In this document: piece by piece, positions 35,464 to 43,291 of the stretch
Numbering within the stretch: the first letter of the stretch is position 1
How the letters are laid out: every line of letters starts with the position of its first letter
Assembly (NCBI GenBank): GCA_038326025.1
Contig: JBBQJP010000002.1
Location: 1-64,000, forward strand
DNA from: CAISIP01 sp038326025
Lineage (GTDB): Bacteria > Pseudomonadota > Gammaproteobacteria > Burkholderiales > Burkholderiaceae_C
Direction: 5' to 3'
DNA: 64,000 nucleotides
Notes under the pieces: generated by a model
The model's database searches: none
The model's input: only the letters and a program-made list of their open reading frames with translations
Told to the model about the DNA's origin: nothing
Position numbers and translations under genes: made by a program

Positions 35464-36090
35464 TCAGCGTTGTTGCAGCACATTGGCCAGTTCAACGGCG
35501 GACTTCACCTTCATCTTGTCAAACACGCGTGCGCGATGCACTTCGACCGTGCGTACGCTGATGCCGAGCTGGTCGGCGATCAACTTGTTGGGACGTCCAT
35601 CGAGCATCAGTCGCATGACGGCCTGTTCGCGCTCGGTCAGGCAGGCCAGCATGCGCCCGAACGCATCGCGCTGCGCCTGCGCCTGCAACACCTGAGCGGA
35701 CTGCGCCAGTGCCTGCTCGACCCGATCGACCAGCGCATTGTCGGACACCGGTTTCTCGCAAAAATCGAAGGCCCCTCGCTTGACCGCATCGACCGCCGTC
35801 GGCAGATCGGCGTGCCCGGTCAGAAAGATCACCGGAATGACGCGGCACAGGTCGCGCTCAATCATGCGCTCGAACAGGGCCAGGCCACTCATGACCGGCA
35901 TGCGCACGTCAAGCAGCAGGCAGCAGGCCTGGGTTTGCCGGTAGCCGGCCTGCAACATGGCATCGAACACCTGCGCATCTTCGAACGCCTGGCTGGGCAG
36001 GCCGCGCGAGCGCAGCAGCCAGGCCAGGCCCGAACGCACGCTCGCGTCGTCATCCACGATGAAGACCAGAACGTCTTGGGTCGGTTGCAT
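35464..36090 (-). CDS. Two-component response regulator, FixJ/DctR-like
   Basis: A 208-residue regulator with an N-terminal receiver domain (acidic pocket VDDD near 12-15, phospho-acceptor Asp61 in LLLDVRMP, Thr90 and Lys112) and a C-terminal LuxR-type helix-turn-helix (LTEREQAVMRLMLDGRPNK; GISVRTVEVHRARV). It is of the FixJ/TtrR/DctR type. It follows the sensor kinase gene by 12 bases and is surely its partner. In relatives such pairs control C4-dicarboxylate or TRAP transport; the TRAP operon at 26-29 kb is a possible but unproven target. Confidence 0.92.
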   Translation of the reverse strand: MQPTQDVLVFIVDDDASVRSGLAWLLRSRGLPSQAFEDAQVFDAMLQAGYRQTQACCLLLDVRMPVMSGLALFERMIERDLCRVIPVIFLTGHADLPTAVDAVKRGAFDFCEKPVSDNALVDRVEQALAQSAQVLQAQAQRDAFGRMLACLTEREQAVMRLMLDGRPNKLIADQLGISVRTVEVHRARVFDKMKVKSAVELANVLQQR

Positions 36091-36102
36091 GCGGCTATTG
36101 TC

Positions 36103-38226
36103 TTATGCCGCTGGCGGCTTATCGGGCCCAGCAGCGATCGGCAGCGTGAATCGGAACACCGTGCCATGGGGATGGTTCGTTTCGTGGGCCAGAAAGCCGC
36201 CATGTTGTTCCACCACGGTACGGCACAGGCTCAGGCCCAGGCCCATGCCGTCGATCTTGGTCGTGAAGAAAGGCGTAAAGAGTTTTTCGGCCACCTCAGG
36301 CAAGATGCCATGGCCGGTGTCGGACACCGAAAACTCCAGCCAGCCATGCGCATGGGCCGTGCGCTCGCTGGTCGGAGCGCGCCGCACCTGCAACTCCATC
36401 AATCGGCTCTTCTCGGGCACCTCGCCCATGGCCTGCATGGCGTTGCGCGCCAGGTTCAGCAGCACCTGCTCCACCATGGTCCGGTCGCACCACATCGGCG
36501 GCAACGCGTCTTCGACCCGAAGCTGGGTACGCACATACAACTTGCGCGCCTGCAACTGCACCAGCGGCATGATGGTGTCGAGCACGACCTGTACATGGAC
36601 GATCTCGCGGTCGCGCTCGCGCCGACGCACGAAGTCGTGCACGCTCTTGATGATCTTGCCGGCACGCTGGGCCTGGTCGGCAATATGGCGCAGGCCTTCT
36701 TCCAGTACCGTCGCGACCGGCGCAGCCAGACCGGCCACAGGCACTTTCGCCGGCTCGGATCGCGCACCGACCGTGGCGACCATCGGCACGGCGCCGGCCG
36801 CCAGCGGCGCATGGTTGTGCAGCATGTTGATGGATCCAGTGGCATAACTGGCAATTGCCGCCAAGGGCTGGTTCAGCTCATGGCTGAGCATCGAGGCCAT
36901 CTCGCCGATGGTCGCCAGCCGCGCCGTGGCCTGCAGCCGCTCGCGCGAAGCGCGCGACAACTCCTCCACACGGCGCTGTTCACTGATGTCGAGCAAGGCC
37001 GTCATCCAGCCGGTCTGCACGCCATGGGCATTGATCAGCGGAGCCTCGATGATGAGCACCGGAAATCGCGCGCCGTCCTTGCGCACAAAAACCGACTCGA
37101 AACCTTCGCGCGGTGGCTGGCTACCCTGAAGCCTTGCCAGTTGACGCTCCTGGTATTCATCGAGCTGTTCGGATGGCCAATACGGCACGGCACTGCCGGC
37201 GTCGATCAATTCCTGTGCGCTGAAACCCACCATCTGGCAGAACGCCGGATTCACATAGGTGGTGCGACCCTGCAGATCGCGCGCACGTAATCCGGTGACC
37301 AGCGAATCCTCCATTGCCTTGCGAAACGCCAGCGCATCGGCGAGTTCGGCCTCGGCACGCAGGCGCCGGCGCATGTCGCTGCCCAGCAGACCCAGCACCA
37401 GTACCAGACCGATCGCCATGGCCACCACCATCGCCGTCAGGAAGTTCGGAAACAGGGCCGGTGTGCCGCGCCAGCTGTCGAGTCGCAGCATCAACGTATA
37501 ACCGGGCAATTCCAGCCGATGCTGGGCACTGAAGGTGCGATTGCCACTGCGCGCGACACCGTGAAAGGCCAGCCGGTTGCCATCGACTTCCGAGAACGCC
37601 ACGTCGTAAGCGCGCGCATACGGCAGCGCCACCATTTCGGTCAGGATATCGCCCAGCGCGTATGTGGCGATCAGGAATCCGTCACCCGGGCTGCCAACCG
37701 GCAGACACATCTCGAGCAGTTGCTGCCCGTGCCCGGCCTTTTGCACCAGGAATTCACTGGGCACGTAAGCCGGGCCGCGCAGGCTGCGGGCACGGCGACA
37801 GGCATCTTGCACGCCAGGGCGCAACAGGGTTTGCGCGTTGGCATCGAAGATCCGTGCGCGCAGTTCCGAATCGGCAAATGCCCGAACCTGCATGGACGCA
37901 TCGCGCCACTCGATGCGCAACAGCTCCCGATGGGCGCGCAACATGGCATTGGCGCGCAGGGTCCATGCCTCGGGCTGCGCCAAATCCAGCTGTGGCAAGC
38001 CTTGCAGCCCCTGGGCATTGCGCATCAGGCCGCTGCGGATATCGCCGGAAACATCGACCGCGTCGCGCTCGATGCGGTCCTGCAATACCCCGGCTTCGTA
38101 ACGCCCCGCCAGCCACACCAAGGTCACCAGCAGCGCCGCCACCAGCGTCACCAGCGCTCCCCACAGAATCCAGCGCCGCGTTGCCGACGACCACTCTCCC
38201 AGCCAGAGCGGCATCCGTGCAATCAC
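36103..38226 (-). CDS. Sensor histidine kinase with PAS domain, DctS-like
   Basis: Membrane sensor of 707 residues. Two membrane helices (about 20-40 and 262-282) flank a periplasmic sensor region of 220 residues. A PAS domain follows (about 300-420, containing RTTYVNPAFCQMVGFSAQEL), then a HisKA region with His449 in LSHELNQPLAAI, and an ATPase domain with the N box (NLARNAMQAM), FSVSDTGHGI and MGLGLSLCRTVV. The PAS and kinase sequence are those of DctS-type sensors of organic acids. It overlaps the amidase gene upstream by four bases and precedes its response regulator. Confidence 0.92.
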   Translation of the reverse strand: MIARMPLWLGEWSSATRRWILWGALVTLVAALLVTLVWLAGRYEAGVLQDRIERDAVDVSGDIRSGLMRNAQGLQGLPQLDLAQPEAWTLRANAMLRAHRELLRIEWRDASMQVRAFADSELRARIFDANAQTLLRPGVQDACRRARSLRGPAYVPSEFLVQKAGHGQQLLEMCLPVGSPGDGFLIATYALGDILTEMVALPYARAYDVAFSEVDGNRLAFHGVARSGNRTFSAQHRLELPGYTLMLRLDSWRGTPALFPNFLTAMVVAMAIGLVLVLGLLGSDMRRRLRAEAELADALAFRKAMEDSLVTGLRARDLQGRTTYVNPAFCQMVGFSAQELIDAGSAVPYWPSEQLDEYQERQLARLQGSQPPREGFESVFVRKDGARFPVLIIEAPLINAHGVQTGWMTALLDISEQRRVEELSRASRERLQATARLATIGEMASMLSHELNQPLAAIASYATGSINMLHNHAPLAAGAVPMVATVGARSEPAKVPVAGLAAPVATVLEEGLRHIADQAQRAGKIIKSVHDFVRRRERDREIVHVQVVLDTIMPLVQLQARKLYVRTQLRVEDALPPMWCDRTMVEQVLLNLARNAMQAMGEVPEKSRLMELQVRRAPTSERTAHAHGWLEFSVSDTGHGILPEVAEKLFTPFFTTKIDGMGLGLSLCRTVVEQHGGFLAHETNHPHGTVFRFTLPIAAGPDKPPAA

Positions 38227-39056
38227 AGTACCCGATGCTCCAATGCCGGCAGTTGCAGGCGCACCTGTTGCAGCCGGGCCAAAGTGAGATCAACCACATC
38301 GACGCCATCACCTTCGTCGCGTTCGCACAGCACAACACCCCACGGATCGACCTGCATGCTGTGTCCCCAGGTCCGGCGCCCGTTCTCGTGTAACCCTCCC
38401 TGGGCCGGAGCAACAACATAGGCCAGGTTTTCCACCGCGCGTGCACGCAGTAACAACTCCCAATGCGCCATGCCGGTGGCATGCGTAAAAGCGCTGGGCA
38501 CCAGCAATATGTCGGTACCGGCCGCGCTGTACTGTCGGTACATCTCGGGAAAACGCAGGTCGTAGCAGACACTCATGCCGATCTTCCAGAGGTGCCCGTC
38601 TTTGGCGGGCAGCTCGAACGACACCGCCGTGCCACCACGCAGTTGCACCCGGGATTCGTCGAATCGTTCCTTGCCGTTGTCGAAGCGAAACAAATGCACC
38701 TTGTCGTAGCGCTGCACACAACGGCCGGATGGATCAAACACCAGCGAGCTGTTGTGCACGCGCCCTTCGATGTCGTCCGGCGCGCCCTGTGCGATTGCCA
38801 TCGGCATGGTTCCGCCAACGATCCACATATTCAGCGAGCGCGCAGCGTCCGCCAGCATCTGCTGGATCGGCCCCGTGCCGAACACCTCGCGCACCGCCAG
38901 CTTGTCGGTGTCGCGATGGCCCAGCAGGCAGAAGTACTCGGGCAATACCGCGAGCTCCGCGCCCTCGACCGCAGCCTGCTCCAGCAACTCCCGTGCACGG
39001 TCCAGGTTGCCTTGCAACTGGACACCCGAAACCATTTGAATCGTCGCGACTTTCAT
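38223..39056 (-). CDS. Carbon-nitrogen hydrolase (Nit1/omega-amidase-like)
   Basis: Cytosolic amidase of the nitrilase superfamily, 277 residues. The catalytic triad is intact: Glu40 (AVLPEYF), Lys119 (RYDKVHLF) and Cys164 (GMSVCYDLRFPE). The sequence looks like the Nit1 branch, which hydrolyses deaminated glutathione or omega-amides as metabolite repair. It is not a nitrilase partner for the distant nitrile hydratase as far as sequence tells. It lies between yhdP and the sensor kinase gene, overlapping the latter. Confidence 0.92.
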   Translation of the reverse strand: MKVATIQMVSGVQLQGNLDRARELLEQAAVEGAELAVLPEYFCLLGHRDTDKLAVREVFGTGPIQQMLADAARSLNMWIVGGTMPMAIAQGAPDDIEGRVHNSSLVFDPSGRCVQRYDKVHLFRFDNGKERFDESRVQLRGGTAVSFELPAKDGHLWKIGMSVCYDLRFPEMYRQYSAAGTDILLVPSAFTHATGMAHWELLLRARAVENLAYVVAPAQGGLHENGRRTWGHSMQVDPWGVVLCERDEGDGVDVVDLTLARLQQVRLQLPALEHRVL

Positions 39057-39076
39057 GATGCCTGCTCTTTCGCTGC

Positions 39077-42000
39077 TTACTTGTTGATGGTGATACCGGC
39101 CTCGCCAGCCCCGCCTTTTTCGCGTTCGGCGGCTGCCTTGCTGTTGACACGCTGTATTTTCGGATCCAGCCAGCTGCCGTCAATGTGAAACTCCTGCGTG
39201 GCCGCCTCCATCAGCGGCTTGCGCAAAACGAACTGGGCCAGGAAGGAACCCAGCCCGATGGCCGGATTGATGGCCGCGGCGATCAGCGACGCAGTGCCCG
39301 CGTTGATCTCAGGCACCACCACTACCCGGATGTCCTGGGTCTCGCGCGACAGGTCGGCCTGGCCCTCCATCAGCACGGCCGCATTGACACCTTTCATCTG
39401 CAGGTTGTCCGAAAAGGCAATGCCCTGATCGATCTTGACGTCGCCACGGAAGTAGTCGAACACAAATCCTTCCGAGAACACGTCCCGGAAATCCAGTGCC
39501 AGGCGCCGCGGCAACGACTGCAGACTCAGCACCCCCAGCAACTTGGCGATGCCGGGGTCGGCCTTCAGGAACTGGCCGGTTTCGACATTCACCTTGAAGG
39601 AGCCCGCCAGCGTGGGGTAGTCAAGCGACAACGGCGACCCCAGCCAGGCGACCTGACCTTCCATCTGCCCCTTGCCGCGACGCACGATGTCCTTCATGCC
39701 GAAGCGACCGAGCAAGTCGCCTGCGTTATGGATGTCAAGCCGGAAATTCATAACCGTGCGCCGACTCTCACGCGCGCGCTCGCTGACCGCAGCGCCATCC
39801 GGAGAATGGGTGCGCAGCGCGGCCCAGTTTCCGGTCGCCCTGAACTGTGCCTCGGGCGAGGTCACGTCAAAACGGTTCAGACGCCATTCGCGCGTGCCGT
39901 CACCACCGGCGCGCTCCAGCGTCAGGCGGTTCACCGCCTCTACCTCCAGCCGTCCGAGTTGCTTGCCGCGCAACTCCAGTTCGTTGACGACCACGTCGAG
40001 CGCCGGGATTGACTGCGGTTGTTCGTCGAGCAGGCTTTCCACGGCGCTGGCGGACGACTGACCCAGCGTCAAACGCGACAACCGCGCAAACAGGCGTCCG
40101 GCACCGCTGCCGCCAATGCTGGGTTGGCGGTATTCGGCATAACCATTGAGCTCCTGGGCGTCGAGATTGACGCGCCAGGTGCGCCCTTCGCGCGAGGCGC
40201 CGGCGACCAGGTCATGCAGGGTACGCCCGGCAGCCGTGAAGTTGCGCGCACGCAGCGCCAACTGCGTCGGCCAGTAGGTTTCGTCGACGCTCGCCACTGT
40301 GTTTTGGGCCGAACTGCTGGTGGCGTCTTCGAGTTGCGACAGCAAGCCAGACCATTGGTCCACATCCAGATCCTGTATGCGTATATTGGCCGTGACCCCA
40401 TCAACCGGCATGGGAGCGGTTTCGCCGTCGGCCAGGCCCACCGCGATGGCGCCGCGCAGCACCCGGGGTTTTGCGGCCGACACATCACGTACATACTGGA
40501 TCGATCCTACGCGGCCCAGGTCCAGTACCAGCTGGTCCCATTGGCGCGCGGACGCAGCGTTGCCGGTTGGCGCCTGGCTTTCCCGGATCAGCGTCGACTC
40601 CAGGCGCAGCGGCATGGTGGCCTGCTCGGGTTTGCCCAGCGGCGCCGGCAAATTCAGGCCCAGACCGACGAGGTTGCTGGAAAGCGAAAACTCCGGTACA
40701 CCATTGCGCAGACCCAGCGTCGCCGCGTACGCGGCCGATCCGCTGGCCTTTTGTGCGAGTCGCGACACAAAGCCCAGCTCACGCGCCTGGCGCAGGGCCT
40801 CGGCACTGGCAACGCCCTGCAGACGGAACGACATGCCCAATCCCGCAGCGGGTGCACCAGATGCGGCTGCAACCGCCGGCACCGAGCCGCCATCAAGGCG
40901 GACATCGCCACCCAGCAACCGCGCCTGGACCGCTGTGACGTTGAAGCCGGTCTCGGTGAAACCGATCACACCCCGCGCACGTCCCAGCCGTGGCACGCCC
41001 GGCATCAACTGCAGATCATTGCCCGAGAGATTGACCTGGCCCTGGACCGCCGTGGTCTCCGGGTTGTTTAACGGCACTTGCAGTTTCAGTCGCAATTCGG
41101 TTGCGCCAGTGGCCGTCGCGCGCGCCAGCAACTGCTCGGTCATCTGGGCCAGTGGCGAGTTGTTGACCATGCCCAGCATGTCTGTCAGAGGGCCTCGCGC
41201 GTCCAGACTCAAAGCCAGCACGCTGGCCTGCATCATGTTGGCGATCTCCGCATCCCCACTGACCAGCTGTACAGCCGGCGCGTTTGCCAGCTGGCCGCGC
41301 GCGCCCTTGATCTGCAGGCCGACCCGATCGATGACCAGGCCGCCAGACAGACGCGCCAGCGCCGGCCACGGCTTTTCGCCAGCCGACTGCAAAGAGCGCG
41401 GCACATAGGTCAGCGCCGCATCGCTGATCTGCGCACTGACCAGAAACTCGCCTTGCCGCGGATCGACAAACGGCATGTGCCAGAGATCGCCCTTGACCTT
41501 GAATCGCACATCGGTGCCCTGACCGGACTGAACAGCGTCACGCACATAGTGGCGCGTCGGCGCGTCCACCGCCAGCGGCAGGTAGCGATGGACCCTCGCC
41601 CCGTTGGCCCGGCTCAGACGCCCTTGCATGTCGAGCACGCCGGGGAAACGCGACTTGCTGCCCGAGCGCGCCGGGTCGCTGGTGCGCCACTGCAGTTGCA
41701 ACTCGCCATCGGCATCCGCGTTGCTGAACGTCAAACGCGTCGCCTGAACCTGGATCCTGTTGCCATCGATGCGCCAGCTCAGATCGGTTGCCAGCTGCCG
41801 AAGTGGCACGACCGGATCCTCGAACACCCCGGGCACGTCGATGCCACCGTCGCGCAGCGCCAGGCTGGCTTTGCCACCGGTCTCGGTCAGCGAGAAATCC
41901 ATTGTCGCGCCATGAAACCCGGGCGTGCCGATCGACGCACTGGAGCCCGGTGGCGCACCAGTGGTGTCGGCGATGGCCTTTGCAGTGAGATGCTGCAGCC

Positions 42001-43264
42001 GCCCATCGGCCTGATACCGCACCGGTGCGTCGGGCGGCATCTGCCAGGCCACCTTGATCCGGTCCACCATGCCACTGGGGCGGTGCCGTTGCAGAGCCTG
42101 ATGCACGGCGTCGTCCAACGGCAGCCGGCCGGCGATCTGCGCCAATGCCGCCAGATCCAGCCGGTCCGCCGTCAGTTCACCGGACCGTGGGCGCAAGGCG
42201 CTGGCATCGAGCTGCTTGAACGAAAGGTTGCCACCCGGCCAGCGCATGCCATCCGCCGTGTCAAACGCCAGCTCCCGGGTCGCGAATTCACGGCTGTCGG
42301 CGGTAAACTTGCCACTCAATCGCCCCGACAGACCGGCCAGTTGCAAGGGCATCAGGTCGCGGCCGACACGCACCGCCACATCGGCCAGCGCCACATCGGC
42401 GGTCGCCCCGATGACGCGCCCGCGCTCGATGTCGATCCAGGCACGTACCGCGCCGCGGCCGTGTTCCACGTCTATGCCCGGATCGGCATATTGTTTGAAC
42501 TGCGCCACATCGATACGCGAAAAATCGGCATACACCTGGCCCACCCACTCCTTCCAGCGCCCGTTATTCATGGACAGAAAGGGTTGTTCGAAGCGCGCCA
42601 TGGACGTGAAACGATCGCCCCATTCGGCCGGCGGTGTGGCGTCGAACCGGAACTCGTGCAGTCGCGAGCGGTTGCGCAGCACCACGTCGACCGCGCGCAA
42701 GGACAGCGGCGGCACCGCGCGGGTTTCATCACTCCACACGACTGCGCCGTCGCGGATGACGAACTCCGGTTGCGAGAATACCCGGTCCAGCAAAGCGGCG
42801 TCCGGTTCGGTGGCACCCGACGACATGTCGATGCCTGCCAGCCAGATATGCCCTTGCGTGTCGCGCCGCACATTGAGCACCGGCCGGTCCAGCAGGACCT
42901 GGTCGAATTTCAGGTTCAGCGCCGAGCGCGGTGACAGTGAGACCAGAACGCGCGGCAGATGCAAGGCTTCGCGCCCCTGCGCGTCGATCAGTCGGATATT
43001 GCCCAGCTCGAACGCCGGCAACAGGTTGGTCGAATGGGCTTCGATCGACTCGACCCGCACCGTCATCCCGGTCATCTGGCTGGCGGTCGCCTCGAGCTGC
43101 GGACGCAGATCACCGATTCGCGGCACAATCAACAGATGCAGGGCGCCCCATGCCGCCACAAACACCAACCATGCCAATAGCAGCAACACCAGCGTCCAAC
43201 GGGTCAGAAAAGCGAAACTTTTCAGCAGCCGGGACGGTATTGGCGGGGTGGTTTGTTCATTCAT
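39077..43264 (-). CDS. yhdP: YhdP family protein (AsmA-like lipid-transport bridge)
   Basis: A very large 1395-residue envelope protein with one N-terminal membrane helix (WTLVLLLLAWLVFVAAWGAL) and a long periplasmic body rich in beta strands. It ends with the conserved AsmA-like C-terminal part (GQFLKADPGIAKLLGVLSLQSLPRRL). YhdP in E. coli is thought to carry phospholipids between the membranes, with TamB and YdbH. I start at ATG 43264, before MNEQTTPPIPSRLLK; the longer open frame to 44560 is only the antisense of glnE. It diverges from glnE with 27 bp between the starts. Confidence 0.93.
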   Translation of the reverse strand: MNEQTTPPIPSRLLKSFAFLTRWTLVLLLLAWLVFVAAWGALHLLIVPRIGDLRPQLEATASQMTGMTVRVESIEAHSTNLLPAFELGNIRLIDAQGREALHLPRVLVSLSPRSALNLKFDQVLLDRPVLNVRRDTQGHIWLAGIDMSSGATEPDAALLDRVFSQPEFVIRDGAVVWSDETRAVPPLSLRAVDVVLRNRSRLHEFRFDATPPAEWGDRFTSMARFEQPFLSMNNGRWKEWVGQVYADFSRIDVAQFKQYADPGIDVEHGRGAVRAWIDIERGRVIGATADVALADVAVRVGRDLMPLQLAGLSGRLSGKFTADSREFATRELAFDTADGMRWPGGNLSFKQLDASALRPRSGELTADRLDLAALAQIAGRLPLDDAVHQALQRHRPSGMVDRIKVAWQMPPDAPVRYQADGRLQHLTAKAIADTTGAPPGSSASIGTPGFHGATMDFSLTETGGKASLALRDGGIDVPGVFEDPVVPLRQLATDLSWRIDGNRIQVQATRLTFSNADADGELQLQWRTSDPARSGSKSRFPGVLDMQGRLSRANGARVHRYLPLAVDAPTRHYVRDAVQSGQGTDVRFKVKGDLWHMPFVDPRQGEFLVSAQISDAALTYVPRSLQSAGEKPWPALARLSGGLVIDRVGLQIKGARGQLANAPAVQLVSGDAEIANMMQASVLALSLDARGPLTDMLGMVNNSPLAQMTEQLLARATATGATELRLKLQVPLNNPETTAVQGQVNLSGNDLQLMPGVPRLGRARGVIGFTETGFNVTAVQARLLGGDVRLDGGSVPAVAAASGAPAAGLGMSFRLQGVASAEALRQARELGFVSRLAQKASGSAAYAATLGLRNGVPEFSLSSNLVGLGLNLPAPLGKPEQATMPLRLESTLIRESQAPTGNAASARQWDQLVLDLGRVGSIQYVRDVSAAKPRVLRGAIAVGLADGETAPMPVDGVTANIRIQDLDVDQWSGLLSQLEDATSSSAQNTVASVDETYWPTQLALRARNFTAAGRTLHDLVAGASREGRTWRVNLDAQELNGYAEYRQPSIGGSGAGRLFARLSRLTLGQSSASAVESLLDEQPQSIPALDVVVNELELRGKQLGRLEVEAVNRLTLERAGGDGTREWRLNRFDVTSPEAQFRATGNWAALRTHSPDGAAVSERARESRRTVMNFRLDIHNAGDLLGRFGMKDIVRRGKGQMEGQVAWLGSPLSLDYPTLAGSFKVNVETGQFLKADPGIAKLLGVLSLQSLPRRLALDFRDVFSEGFVFDYFRGDVKIDQGIAFSDNLQMKGVNAAVLMEGQADLSRETQDIRVVVVPEINAGTASLIAAAINPAIGLGSFLAQFVLRKPLMEAATQEFHIDGSWLDPKIQRVNSKAAAEREKGGAGEAGITINK

Positions 43265-43291
43265 CGTGCATGTGCGATCGACCCCGGAATT

